Position numbers and translations under genes: made by a program. Below the pieces are notes generated by a model. That model was not told the origin of the DNA. It searched no databases and was given only the letters and a program-made list of their open reading frames with translations. Positions 46,108 through 59,000 of a DNA stretch of 64,000 nucleotides are shown here, one piece after another (position 1 is the stretch's first letter; each line of letters begins with the position of its first letter). This stretch comes from Euonymus europaeus (Eukaryota; Streptophyta; Magnoliopsida; Celastrales; Celastraceae), in contig OY756961.1 in the NCBI GenBank assembly GCA_963580455.1, positions 7,483,001-7,547,000 of the forward strand. The letters are read 5' to 3'.

Positions 46108-46822
46108 ATTAGTATGATTAAAAAATATGATTCGTTATTGAAAGGAGGTTATCATATCGAAAGCTCCGCACTTCATTAAATCCTTTTCCATCCAATGGTA
46201 GGGATTCCATCATTTTCCTCAAGAATCCGATCGAAAACATCTAATGCTATCCGATCGGCTCCGTCGTCGGAGGGACCCTTAATATAATAGTTAGGGTTGG
46301 GTCCTTTTGAGCAATTACATTACATTTTCAAACTAATGCCCCTTAATTTGAGGCAAACACATTATTTAAGAGAATGAACAATGAAAACTTGAGACTAAAT
46401 TATTTTACAATACCAAACTCAAAATACAATACTGGACGATCAGTCTATCAAAATCCATCACAATTAAGAATCATATTTCCGAGTCAACAATTTAATAGAA
46501 TTTAAACTCGTAAAATAAAGAGGAAAAAAAATTCAAACTAAAAGACCATTAGGCTAGACTAATCACTCCATACCAATCTATCATATTTTTCACCATAACT
46601 GGAGTGGCCAAAGAGTACAACATGAATTCTATTTGAAGCACAATAAGCTATTTCCTTTACCAATTGACTCACACTTGGAACGATTACTTCGGGTAAACCA
46701 TAATGCATGCAGAGACTCATATAAATTACTATTAGTTTTAGCCATCAAAGCATCACAATGACCGCACCATATAATGCATTATTTAATAACAAATTACCAC
46801 TCTTTATCTTTTGAACACAAGG
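46108..46822. other. Stretch with one unrecognised short minus-strand frame
   Basis: A 53-codon frame on minus, 46720-46559, contains MHYGLPEVIVPSVSQLVKEI and RIHVVLFGHSSYGEKYDRLV. It has a protein-like composition but I cannot place it. Otherwise the DNA is AT-rich and non-coding. It could be a gene scrap or chance. Confidence 0.3.
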
Positions 46823-47046
46823 TGTCACGCCCCAACCCGCGAAGCGTGAGCTAAAATGACAAACCTCATGTATTCACACTAGACCCGTCACAAACTGACA
46901 TAAACTTAAAATAAAAATTCGGCAGCATCTCCCCATAAATTGAGGAATGCCACCCTGCATAAAATATAAAGAAATTGCGCTTCTATATCCAATCCAGCAA
47001 CTACATACACCCTCCACAATGAAAGCCCCTCAGGGGTTCTACAACA

Positions 47047-47048
47047 CT

Positions 47049-47095
<47 letters not shown>
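47047..47095. repeat. (CA)n(TA)n microsatellite
   Basis: A run of CA followed by about 18 TA units lies inside the LTR fragment. It creates artificial Tyr-Ile open frames on both strands. Confidence 0.95.
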
Positions 47096-47097
<2 letters not shown>

Positions 47098-48203
47098 GGC
47101 ACAGGAGTCCCGATCACACGGAGTCCTCTCCTGGCCCTTCCAAAATAGCCACAACAACACAAGTATCCAACTACTCGGCATAACAAAAACCATAACATAA
47201 ATAAAAGGAAACAAACACCTAAATGCACCCCAAGACGCCTCTACTAAGTCGGGCCACCACAGTCACGCCCCGTTCTGCTGATCTGGAGGATCTGTACCAG
47301 TGGATGGCTCACCTGAAAGGGAAAGAATAAATAGGGTGAGCCAAATGCTCAGTAGGGATATCAAATAGGAGTATCAAAACAAGGCGGAAATATGAAGAAC
47401 GGAATGAATGCATCAGAATGCTATGTAGAAAAATGTCTCCGTACACCCATCCGAACCTCCGAACACCCACCCCATGACTCCGAAGGGTTGTGGATCGCTC
47501 CCACACCCGTACCCTACTTCATATTCACCGGCACCGTATATCGGTTTGCACGGTAAATCCATGAAGAAGGTGTAAATCTGTCGAACCTTTCCAATTTCTC
47601 AAATCCGTATCTTAATGGAATTCTCAACCCCGAAACATCCTTCCTAAACATGGAACCACCCGAGCACCGTGCCCGGTGATCCATTATGCCACTAAATGCA
47701 CATTAAAAATCATTTAAATGTTATATCACATAAATCACATCACATGAAGATCTAAACACGTGTCAATCGAACTTAACACGTTCAGGGGTAAATGCGTATA
47801 TACAAATTTAATAAAACGATCAAAGGAAAAGATCATACAACAAATCATGTAACGGGTTTGGCTCTCTTGGAACAATCAAGAGTAGCCTAAACAAATTTAT
47901 AAGATTTAATGCGATACGGAAGATTCGAGAAAACAACTTTTAAGGCTTTTTAGGAACGAGATAAGTTTAGACCAGGAATGAGGAATCCCTACCTCTTGTC
48001 GACAACGCACAATCTCTACCGCCGAACCAAGTCTTTTTCCAAGTAAATTCTCTAACCTATTTAATAAAAATAAACTCAATTCAATTTTCCCAAGTTCAAA
48101 CTTCTAATATTCAAATCTCAAAATTTCCATATTCTAAAATTTCTCACTTCTCCAAAAATCGACATTCTAGCATTCTAATCGATAATAAATATCAAAATCT
48201 CTT

Positions 48204-48204
<1 letters not shown>

Positions 48205-48239
<35 letters not shown>
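48205..48239. repeat. (AT)n microsatellite
   Basis: An uninterrupted AT dinucleotide tract lies at the apparent broken end of the LTR fragment. Confidence 0.95.
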
Positions 48240-48240
<1 letters not shown>

Positions 48241-48242
<2 letters not shown>

Positions 48243-49190
48243 CAATTAACCCAACCTTCCCTTAACAATTTTATACATCAAGTTATACTTTGTCAGTCAT
48301 ATTTCCAACCAAAAAGAGCTTTGAAGTGTAGCAATACGTTATCTTATAAAAGTTGAATAAGTATTTAATAGAGCGTGTGGTAGCTTATATGCTTATTTTC
48401 TCAGCTTAGAAGCTCATACGCTTTACCCACTCAACACTCACATGACACACCAAAAAATTTCTTCAATTTTCTCTATTGTCCATGTCTCTCTCACACATTT
48501 GCCATCGTCTATCAAAATATATGTTAAATTTTGAAAAAAATTACATATTCGAACTCAAAGTGTACAATTCTTTCTAACAAGATCCATTATCCATAACTTT
48601 TATTTTATTATAAACCACTTTATATACCTCTAGTAGTAAATTGAGAATTTATAAACTATCATGAACTTACAATCTATCAAATAATATACAACTTATTTGA
48701 TGATTTATATGTTTCACAACTTATCCACTATTGTAATAATTGCTTTACCAAACAATTATTACTTAGAGCTTAGACTAGCGCATTTTTACTACAAAAAGAC
48801 CGATGCACGCGTATCTCCGCAAAAAGACCGATGCGACGTCGTTTTCTTTCCTTCTCCGGCGAACGGGAAAGCTACTTGAAACACTCTCTATTAATTAAAC
48901 TCTCAAACCCTCCGTCTTCCGGTTTTTAATGTTAAAATAAATCCCAATCTTGTTTTGTTCTTCGACTCTAAACAGTTATTGTTTATTTGTGTTCGATTTC
49001 TAATGTATGGACTAAATAAAATGGGAATTCAAAAATATCACAATCGAGTTTGATTGGGTGTTGTTGTTCGAATTAAATCATTGTTCATTTACATCCAAGA
49101 GGATTCTGTTGTTTAATTCAATTGATTGTGCAATTGAATAAAACCCTAAATTTTCCAAATTTCGTTGCTTTCGCGATCTGTGAGTTTCCA
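48241..49190 (+). promoter_or_regulatory. Upstream and 5' UTR region of the MINDY gene
   Basis: This AT-rich DNA has no gene of its own. The last 300 bp before the ATG at 49191 are plausibly leader and core promoter; a CTCTCTATTAATTAAACTCTC stretch lies near 48882. An in-frame upstream ATG at 49122 exists, but the protein-like sequence begins only at 49191. No firm TATA box is assigned. Confidence 0.4.
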
Positions 49191-52100
49191 ATGGCGGATC
49201 GAGAGGAGGATTTGAGAATGGCGTTACGAATGAGCATGCAGCACGAGTCACCAGAGCCCAAGAGGAGCAAGCCCAGAGACGTAGTCGCTGGAGCTCCGGT
49301 GGATTGTCAGGGGGAATTACTGGAGGCCGAAAACCGGAGGTTACAGCGCGAGCTCATGGCTGCGGCTGCTGAGAAGAGGATGCTGGCCGCAAGAATTACC
49401 TCGCCTTCGGGCTCGCCTTCAAAAGCCAGCTCGGATACAGGTGCCCACTCCGCCAAGTGTGAGAAGGATTTGGGCGGAAAAGGTGCCACTTCGGGGAAGG
49501 AGTTATCGCCTGAAGAAGCAAACCAGTTGTTTTCCATGGTTTTTGGTACTGGAGTGTCGAAGGATATTCTGGCTCAGTGGAGTAATCAAGGAATAAGGTA
49601 TGCTTGACGTTGAGTTGACAGGATTTGATGTCTTATTGCTTCACAATGCTGTATCAGATTTTTTGATGTGATTTGGAAATGGTACTGTAACTCAAATTTA
49701 TGCTCTACTTTTGATCATTACTTGGAGGTAAAATAATATGTTTTCTTTGGAGCTGCCCTATTTGGCAATCAAGAGTTCAAGACTATAATTTATCAAACTT
49801 TTGCGGCATAGGACTTCTAAAGAAGTTTTGGGCATAATTTGTGTAATGATTTTGCAATTAATAATGCTGCATAAACATTGGTTAGAGAAGCTGTAAATGG
49901 CTATAAACTTTTGTCCATGTAATGATTAACACTGAAGTTGTTTGAAATCCGCATTTTCTTCACCTAGTTGTGTCATGTGTGTATAATCAAGTATTAGTTT
50001 CTACGTCATATCCGATGTAACTGTATGCATATCGGAGGGTATAAATTTGTAGATTGAGAACTTAAGAAGGTGATTGCCAGAAGAACAATTGAGTTAAATA
50101 CATGATTTTCCAAAGACAACTGATCATTCAGGGTTAATCACATGAAGAATATTGAAATTAATTGTAGTCTCTGGCATGAGAGGAGTCTTGCAAATGGAGA
50201 AATTTTTCTGCCTCTATAATAGCCCGTTTAGTGAACTCGAGCTTTTGCAGCTTTAATTGATGTCTGTTCATTAGGGGTTGGAGACCTTTCTAGGAAGAAG
50301 AAATTCAAGGGAATTTGATGAGAGACTGTAAGGTGGATATTCTTAAAATGTTAGTTTAGTGTGTATCTTCCTCCTCTCATCTCTCACACCTTTTCCAATT
50401 TTATATGCTGGTTGAGGATTGCTTTGTGTACTGAAATTTAAACATATTGTAGCTGTTTGTTTACTACTTGCATTTTTTTTATTGTGTTTTACAATTGGCT
50501 ATTATCATGTTTTTATTGAATATGCTAACTAACTGTACCAAGAAATGCTGCTTTTTTAGGTCTTATCCTGTTCCCTTACATGACTATATTTTGAAACTTT
50601 TTGACAGAAGTTTCCTGTTAGGAAGCACTTTACTAGACTTGCTCTTCTTTGTTTACTTTGTTTTGAGGTTTTTGTCCCTTTCAAATTTGAGATTTGGTTT
50701 GTAACTTTGTATGAATTCTCAAATTTCATATTTTCCTGGAAAATTACGTGACATGTTTTCATTTCCCCCTACATACTTGCTAATGTCATGTCGAACATTC
50801 CTATAGGTTCAGCCCTAATCCGGAGACATCTATGGGCCTGGTGCAGCATGAAGGTGGCCCCTGTGGCGTCTTGGCTGCCATCCAAGTATTTTTTATTATT
50901 TATTATTATAAATGCATTGTATTTGAGTTCTTGTTGCATGCCGCAGCTTTATGTAATTATTTCAGCTGAGCATGGTGCTTTAACATCCTTCGAGCTTTAA
51001 CTAAATACTCCTGTTTCACTTCATAGACTATGTAGTTTCTTCCACATCATACCACTACCTCCAATTCTTCGAAATGCCAACACCAGCTTGTTTTTGGGAT
51101 TATATTCTAATATGCATTGTGATTTTACTGTGGGGATTCAAGAAGTGCAGCATGTTTAACCCCACATCTACATGGTCAGCAATTACTGCTAATATTTCCA
51201 TTTACCACAGCCCAAACTTGTGCATTCACATGCTGAAGATCCAAAACTAGTATAGTAATAAGAATTAGTTATCCACCAAAACTGCTATCCTCCCTTTTAA
51301 ATTTGAAGTCTTAATATCTGAACTGCTGCCACAGCACCTCCCTCGTTGATCCGAAGTCCACTTGCAGTGGCAAGCACTGAATAACATTGTGTTCTTGGAC
51401 TTGGTTAAAAAGATGAATACAAAGACCATCTTATGCTAGGGAGAGAACGCTTGAATGGCTTGGGTATCACAAGTGTTGTAGCTTTTGTTCACAAATTCTA
51501 TGATTATAAACTAATGTCAGGGCTTTTATTGGGTGTGACATTTGTCATTGTGTTGACTTAGCAGTGTGGAAATGCTGGGGAATGGACTAGGTCTTGCATT
51601 GTAGTTTATCTTGTCATTTTCTTTGAAGATAATTCTTTGGAAGTTTTGAGGTTTTTATTTCCTATTGCTTATGGTTACTTTTAGTTTTTGAAATCTTACA
51701 TTTTAATCACGAAGTCAATGACAGTATTTGTCGTTCATAGTGGTCCGAACTTTTGTGCTCGTCCTTTTTTTAGTTTATGTGATGTGCCTGGAAGATCTTA
51801 AGATTGCTAGGTGGTAGTTGACATTGTATGATGTCATTATTGAAATTTTATTAAATATGGTGCAGTCATTCATAACTCATAAGCTATATACTCGAAGAAT
51901 CTCACTTTGAAGGATGCTTTTTTTGTGGTTTACTTTAAATTATTTATGTCTTGTTGGGTTCCTTTGGATTTAATTTCATTGGCTGGAGACATTATTACTT
52001 GTAGAGTAACTATGTTAGCCTCCACAATCACGTGCTTAAAAGATTTTCTAATTGGTTGTGCAGGCATTTGTTCTCAAATACCTACTTTTCTCTCCAGATG

Positions 52101-54577
52101 ACTTAGGTAAAGTTGCATCTAACACAGCACAAAATCTTGGTGCAAGGAGCTTGTCTAAAGGTCGGTGTGTTGCATCAACTAATTTTGCTTCTCTTACTGA
52201 AGATGCAAAAGCAAGGTGATGAATTTCTGCACAATGGATTTTATGTCATGTCCTAAGTTGGGCAATGATACTATACGTACTACTCGAAGTTTTTCAATTT
52301 CATAAGAAATGAGTAATGCGCGTTTCATATTCTTCATTTAGTTTCTAGATGTATTGCTATATTTTATTTTGTTATCGATTGTTGCTTTGCTATGTGTTCG
52401 TTGATTAAAGCCTCATTTTTTTGGACTTTCTAGTAAAGTATTTTCTATAGGAGGACATGTGGCCCAATGGTAGAGTTGCAGGGGTGTAACCTAGAGGTCA
52501 CGTGTTCAATTCCTTAAAACACACTCTCCACATATTATATGGGGGTAAGGTATGTTTACATCTTTCTGTTCCCCATCCCACCCATTGCGGGAGCTTTGTG
52601 CACAAATGTTATTTACCTACATTTTTTCTAGTAATGTATTTGCTGATAGATAGACATGGATTTCTATAGCTAAAAGAGAGATGAAATCTTCTTGGGACAT
52701 AATAACTCTGCGAAAAAGTAGAAGGCCTGACCAAGGAAAAAAAAGGAGGGCGGGTGGGGGGTGGAATGCTGAGACATGGATTTCTATAGCTAAAGAGAAA
52801 TGTAATCTTCTTGGGACATAACGCTGCAAAAAAGTAAAAAGCCTGACCAACAGGAAACAAAGAGGGTGGGAGGTGGAATGCTTGAGACTAATGATATATT
52901 CGGTGTGACTAATTTTCGTTGAATATTGTCTGTTCCTTCTTGTGCATGAATGTGAAGTTGGTCCAAGCGGGGCGAAGCATAAATTTTCTATCTGGTGTAG
53001 TTGTTAACTTATTGGATCATATCTAGGTGACTCTGTGATTATGCTGTAGTCACGATTCCCTTGTCATAACAACACTGACCATTCCTTTATGTTCCTCAAT
53101 TTAACATGAGACTTTTATGAATCTTTTTTCCACCCTATCTTCTATTTGTAATTGTTTGCAAACAAAATTTCACAGTTTATGGTTTCTCCTAGCTTTAAGG
53201 GGCTTTCATGTATGGATAAACTATCATGCTAAAAAAACGTTTTTCTGGAAGTAGTTGTTCGGAATGTTTCTGCTCGATTCAATTTCATAACGCATCAGGT
53301 GAAATTGCAATAATATCTGCTACTTTATGTTTTTTATTTTCATTTGAAGTAAGTTGGAATATAACATTTGTTTTTCTTGGAATGTTTAACATTTTCTTGG
53401 CAACATAGTTATGGCTTACTTTTTCTATGTCAAATGGTCACATAACACTGCGAAAAAGTACAGGGCCTGACCATGGGAAAAAAAAGAGTGCGGGCGGGAG
53501 TTGGAATGCTTGAGACTAATGGTATCTCCAGTGTGACTAATTTTCATTGCATATTGTCTGTTCCTTCTTGTGCATAAATGTGAAGTTGGTCCAATCGGCG
53601 AAGCATAAAATTTCTATCTGGTGTAGTTGTTAACTTATTGGATCATATCTAGGTTACTCTATGATTATGCTGTAGTCACGATTCCCTCGTCATATCAACA
53701 CTGACCATGGTTGGCTGCCCCTTTCCTTTATGTTCCTCAGTTTAACATGAGACTTTTATGAATCTTTTTTTCCTCCCTATCTTCTATTTGTAATTGTTTG
53801 CAAACAAAAATGTATAGTTTATGGTTTCTCCTAGCTTTAAGGGGCTTTCGTGTCTGGATAAAATATCACGCTAAAAAAACGTTTTTCTAGAAGTAGTAGT
53901 TTGGAATGTTTCTGCGCGATTCAATTTCATAACGCATCATGTGAAATTGCAATAGTATCTGCTACTTTGTGTTCTAATTTTCATTTCAAGTACGTTGGAA
54001 TATAGCATTTGTTTTTCTTGGAAACATTTTCTTGGCAACATATGTTATGGCTTACTTTTTCTATGCCAAATGGTGGCCATGCTTGGCTGAAGCATTTTTT
54101 TTTTTAATTTTGTTTTCCTTTTCTGTTCGCAGAGCTCTAGTTAGAAGTATGGGTGAGATATTATTCCTCTGTGGAGGTTACAAAAGAGTGGTGATTGCAA
54201 CTCTTAGTTCTTTTGCCCCAGAAGACATTTCAAAGGATGATGTAAGTTGAATTCAACACTGATGTTAATGTGCCTCTGCAAAATTTTGTTGGAAGTCATG
54301 AATTGGGCATGTTCTGATCATGCATTACTGTTGTTGTATAAACTCAGTTGTGTAAGAATTTACTGACAAGTAACGTTTTGCTTTTTGTCAGATAATTGCA
54401 AAAGTGCTTGAAGGTCTTACAATTGAATCAGCTTCTGATTTACAGAAATTCTTGAGGGTTGATGAATATGCTTCACAAGCAAGTGCGTTTCAGAGGCTTG
54501 AAGTCATGATTCCTGTTTTTCAAAGCCGAATGGGGGCAATGTTATTTCTCATTTCTGCATTACTTTCCCGAGGAATG
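49191..54577 (+). CDS. MINDY-family deubiquitinase with UIM, exons 1-5 (3' part not found)
   Basis: MINDY enzymes are cysteine proteases that trim ubiquitin chains. Exons 49191-49597, 50807-50885, 52064-52215, 54133-54241 and 54392-54577 join in phase to 311 codons with GT-AG introns. Residues 4-17 (REEDLRMALRMSMQ) fit the ubiquitin-interaction motif. A short coiled coil follows (ELLEAENRRLQRELMAAAAE). Exon 2 holds the catalytic motif VQHEGGPCGVLAAIQ, with Cys at residue 155 and the nearby Gln at 149. Exon 3 starts AFVLKYLLFSPDD. Exons 4 and 5 (ALVRSMGEILFLCGGYKRVV, DLQKFLRVDEYASQASAFQR) match the rest of the domain. The His-bearing C-terminal half is not seen before 64000. Arabidopsis has one gene of this build, FAM188A/MINDY3-like. 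Either intron 5 exceeds 9.4 kb or the gene is truncated. Confidence 0.88.
52451..52624 (+). mobile_element. tRNA-derived SINE with long target duplication, in MINDY intron 3
   Basis: The head carries an A-box-like TGGCCCAATGGTAGAG and a B-box-like GTGTTCAATTCC about 35 bp on. The body has GGGGGTAAGGTATGTTTACAT and ends GCGGGAGCTTTGTGCAC, as in the Au-type SINEs of plants. A near-perfect duplication of about 24 bp, TTTCTAGTAAAGTATTTT and onward, flanks it: left 52427-52450, right 52625-52649. Confidence 0.85.
52650..54075. repeat. Tandem duplication of about 628 bp in MINDY intron 3
   Basis: The word GGAATGCTTGAGACTAATG occurs at 52875 and 53503, and GGCTTACTTTTTCTATG at about 53412 and 54048. 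Everything between corresponds, at an estimated 90 percent or better identity, with small indels. A third, partial copy of the first 130 bp lies at 52650-52775. Exon 4 begins 60 bp beyond the array. Confidence 0.9.
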
Positions 54578-54689
54578 GTATGCTTGTTTTCTTGAAAGCT
54601 CTCCCTTTAATTTTTTGATCATTTCCCTTTTGGCTACGTAGCATCCTTATCTAAATATCTAGTGACATAAAGCTGTGCGTATTAGTAAA

Positions 54690-56046
54690 ACCATCATGCA
54701 CCGAGTGACGATCGTATTGCCACGACCTCCCCAATAGTAGGTGACAAGTATCCATTCCCACCACGTCACAAAGCACCTCATCTCTATAGGTTGGTCCCAC
54801 AGAAAAAGCAATCAGCGCATGCTACGAAACAGTAACATCCACACCAGTGGTCAACCAAGCCAGTTTATAAGGTTTGGGAAGCGTCACTATAGGCACACCT
54901 AGCTTGCGAACCACGTCTTTTCAAGGTTTTAAAAATCGTTTTTAGGAACCGAGGCGCTTGCCTTATATGAGCTGAGGCGTAAGCCTTGAGGCGTATCGAG
55001 GCGTAAGCCTCAAAGTGAATCAACAAAATAATTAAAGACTTCAAGTGCATGACTCTAAATAATATGAATACCATCATCCATCAGTTATTCAGATATAAGG
55101 AGGACTTTGATCAATTTCCTTGTGTCAATTATGCTCCAAAACTATATATATAGACAGATAGACTAATAGTAATCACTAATCACTAACAAGTTATTCAATT
55201 TTGCAAAAATTAAGGAAAAAAAATATTAAAAACAAGTAAACAACACAAAACAAGTGCAGTGTTAGTGTGCTACTGTGCCATGGAGGAGCATATCAAGATA
55301 ATAGAAATAGATATATACATGGGTAAATAACTAAACATGAGATCAATTAAGTAATTAACTAAGCAGAGGATTTCTAGAAGCAGGTATGAATTTCCAGAGG
55401 CAGGGATGAATTTCCAGAGGCAGTGACGAAGTGAGAGAGAGACGAAGTGAGAAGCAGAAGTGAAGTGAGCAGGGGAGAGAGACAGAGAGAGAGAAGTAGA
55501 AGTGACGTGAGCAGAAGAGAGAGAGAGAGAGAGAGAGACGAACTGACTAACTGAGAAGCAAAAGAGTGAGAGAGAGACGAAATACCTGAAGATCACCACT
55601 CTGGAGAGCTGTGATGTCGCTGAATTAGGGCAGGGCGATAAACATGATGTCGCGACTTGCGATATACCAGTGAGCTGGAGCTGACCTGCTGGGTTTTCAA
55701 TTTCAGAGCAAGAAAACCCAAAAAAAAAACCCAGGTTCTATGTCGCATGCCTCGTCCGCCTCAGAACTTCCGTGTCTGAGGCGGACGCCTCAGCCATGAG
55801 AGGCGTAAGCCTCTCATGGAACTCTCCCAGGCGTACGCCTGGGATCGTCAGACCTCCGCCTCAGTTCGAGGCACGCCTCAAGCCTCAAACGATTTTTAAA
55901 ACCTTGCGTCTTTTGCCACTACATTTTCACAACTTCCCGAGTCGATAACACAATGGCACACTTTGCCACCAATGGTACATGTGGAGTGGAAGATATTGGT
56001 CCGCAGCCAATCACTGTCAGTATGTTGCGGAGTTAGAAAATTTCAC
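54690..56046 (-). pseudogene. Ty3/gypsy aspartic protease region, interrupted
   Basis: Reading on minus from 56046, the frame gives NIFHSTCTIGGKVCHCVIDS, then GSCENVVAK. The DSG active-site triad is visible and resembles gypsy retropepsins. At 55914/55906 the hAT MITE interrupts. The frame continues at 54921 with VVRKLGVPIVTLPKPYKLAW and later GPTYRDEVLCDVV and CHLLLGRSWQYDRH. One stop (about 54830) and the truncation mark it as dead. It follows gag in the same element. Confidence 0.8.
54922..55906. mobile_element. Non-autonomous hAT element (985 bp), perfect TIR and 8-bp TSD
   Basis: The left end is CAAGGTTTTAAAAATCGTTT and the right end is its exact reverse complement, 20 of 20. CGTCTTTT is duplicated at 54914-54921 and 55907-55914. 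Subterminal zones are full of GAGGCGTAAGCCTC and GAGGCGTATCGAGG words shared with the 4-kb element at 56055. The interior contains a GA-rich tract (55430-55560) and no transposase. It is a deletion or substitution derivative of the same family. Confidence 0.95.
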
Positions 56047-56054
56047 CCGACATC

Positions 56055-59000
56055 CAATGTTTTAAAAGGCGGGTTTGGGAATTGAGGCGCTCACTTTCTT
56101 TGAGGCGAGGCGTAAGCCTCGAGGCGTATCGAGGCTTATAAAAAATTCAAGACAAATCAACAAATTTCATCATCAATTCATCCATGATCCATCATCAAAT
56201 AATGTCAAAAGGCACCAAAGAAAAAAGAGTTCCAAGTAACAAACTAACAATAATCAACAAGTCTTATCATCAATTCATCCATGATCCATCATCAAATAAT
56301 TTCAAAAGGCACCAAAGCAAAGAGTTCATAGTTTAGAAGTTTAAATGTTTAATACAAACCAAAGAAAAAATAAATAAAACCATACACAAATGAACCAAAG
56401 AGTTCAATTCATCAATTCATCCATGATCCATCATCAAATAATTTCAAAAGGCACCAAAGCAAAGAGAGTTCAAAAGGCACCAAAGCAAAGAGTTCATAGT
56501 TTAGAAGTTTAAATGTTTAATACAAACCAAAGAAAAAATAAATAAAACCATACACAAATGAACCAAAGAGTTCAATAGTCATCCTCATCCTCATCCATGG
56601 AATCCTCCTCACCACTAGTTTGATCATCAAAGGAGTCATCCATAAATCGAATTGGTAGCCCATCCAACTCATGTAAATCATCACTACTAGCATCTTGAAA
56701 TTCATCTTCTTCCTCCTCTTGGATGAGTAGCTCTTATCCTTTATCCTTCTCTAAATCAATAAGCATTGATACATTAAAATTAGTAAGTAATAACATAAAT
56801 ATAAACTATATATTTTACACTAACCTTTGCTCTTCTTGGCTCTTGAATCCATTTGAGTTGGATTTTTCTTTTTTCCTTTTGCTTGTCCCACCACCGCCTC
56901 CACTTGCTCCACCTCTTCCACCGCCTCTACCATTACTAGATCCACCTCCACCTCCACCTCTACCATTACTAGATCCACCTCTACCATTACTAGATCCACC
57001 TCCACCCACCTCCACCACCACCACCACTTCCCACTACTTGAGAATCACCAATAACATTATCCTCTCCTTGATTCAATGTAGAAGTTCCAATAGCATCTCC
57101 AACATCATTTGGATTAGGAGGATTAGCAACGCACTCATCATCCGAAGGTATATCATCAAGAACCAATGGATCTTCATTAACTTGAAGTGTCGATCTTTCA
57201 ATTTTTTGTTATACAAAATATAGACCAAGTCATTCATCTTCTTCGTGGTTAATCGGTTCCTCTTTTTTGTGTGCACTTGATTGTATGCGCTCCAATTTCG
57301 TTCACATGCGGATGAAGAACAAGTAAGATCTAATACTTTAATTGCAAACCTTTGCAATTCTGGAACTTCATCTCCAAAATTGATCCACCAATCAACTACG
57401 AAAAGAAAAACAACATTTAGCATATAAATTTTAGTACTTAATTTGAATTCAATTAATTTGAAAACTTTTAAAGACATATTGTTACCTGGAGAACGCTTTC
57501 CCACTGATCTCTTAGCATTTTCATACGCAAAAAGTCCTTGTTGCTTTCGGAAAGCATCAATTTGTAGGTCAGCTGCGAGGCAATCACTTGAATTAGGAAT
57601 GAGCTTCTTCATTGAACTGTACAATCTTGTCTTCACTTCTGCATCAAAAAGGAAGTTCTCTTGAAATTGAAACTCGGGATTCAAGAAATAAGCAGCAGCA
57701 TGCAAAGGACGATGTAATTGGAACTCCCATTTTTCATCAATAATATCCCAAATCTCCCTGTAATCTGCTATTTCTTCCTTTGCTTTATCCATAGCATTAT
57801 AAATATAGCCCATAGTAGGTTTCTTCTCAGAATCAACAAGTCTCAACACTCCCACCAACGGCTCTGTTGTTTTCAGTGCATAACTCACACTAGACCAAAA
57901 AGTATTATCTTTAAGAATTATTTTCCTCACCTCTTTGGCATCAGTTGTGTTTGCCCATCTACAACTCGCCCATTGTTGTGAAGTGAACATTACTTCAAGA
58001 GGTTGTCTAAGCTCTATCATGCATCTCAAAGTCAAGACAGCTGTTACAAATCTAGTCATGGCTGGTTAGATGATTTATCTTTGTAAATTTCCTCATCAAA
58101 GCCAAAACCCAAGTATGATTATAGATGAAATTGTTTACTTTTTTGGCCTTGAGTAACGCTCTCTTATGTTGCGTCAACTCTCCAATCTTTTCCAGCATCA
58201 AATTTAAACAATATGCCGCACATGGAGTCCAATAAATGTGTTTTCTTTTCTCCATCAATTTATTTACTGCTGCTTTGTAGTTACTTGCATTGTTTGTCAC
58301 AATTTGAGCTACTAACTCTTCCTCAACCTCCACAACAATGTCATCAAGCAACTTGAATATCAAATCTGCATCCTTCACATGTTCAGAAGCGTCAATAGAT
58401 CTCAAGAACACCGTCCCATTAGGATTATTCACAAGAAAATTGATTAAAGTCCTTCCCAATATGTCTGTGTGTGCCCATGTCTTCTTAATACCATCAACTA
58501 TTTTCTCAGAAGTGTTCAACTCCTCCTTTAGAATCCACTTTCTAAACTCATGCATGGTAGGAGGTTTAAGGCCTCGTCCATATGAACCAATCGAGCGACA
58601 CATGTTAATAAATGATGGGACTTCTTGCCACATTGAAAGGAATCGCATTTTCAAAGAAGAACCTCTCGATGTCCAAACACGACTCCGAGCTTCTTTTGCA
58701 TTTGTTGTAGTCATGATGGTTTTTGCCCTATCAACATCCTCATGATCATCATCAACATTGGCAATGTACCTATCCAAATAATGGCAAAAGTATCAAATAA
58801 AGTTCATAAGCATAAATGCATAATGATGTCAAAAGCATAAACATTAAATAAATGTCATTAGCAAATTACCTATCTATAGGCCCCCGAACACCTCGAGATG
58901 ACACGTGCACCACCACTAGGTCCAGTAACACTAGTGCTAAGAGGATTAGAATTCATACCTTCAAAATAAGAATGGGCCGAAACTCTCTCCTCAAACCTTT

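Larger units (their letters stand above)
46823..48240. mobile_element. LTR fragment related to the two other LTRs
   Basis: It starts TGTCACGCCCCAACCCGCG. At 47305-47365 it carries the CACCTGAAAG...GGGTGAGCC..ATGCTCAGTAGGGATA motif. A matching end with CA was not found; the sequence runs into an AT dinucleotide tract at 48205-48239. It is probably truncated. It lies only about 1 kb from the preceding solo LTR. Confidence 0.65.

Noticed and set aside
46906..47228. Open frames with Tyr-Ile runs on both strands
   Set aside because: They are translations of the CA/TA microsatellite within the LTR fragment.
52451..52520. A functional tRNA gene
   Set aside because: The A and B boxes are present but the cloverleaf stems do not form and a SINE body with target duplication follows.
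56815..57223. Plus-strand Pro-rich frame of 166 residues
   Set aside because: It is the antisense shadow of the Gly-rich tail of the hAT transposase.
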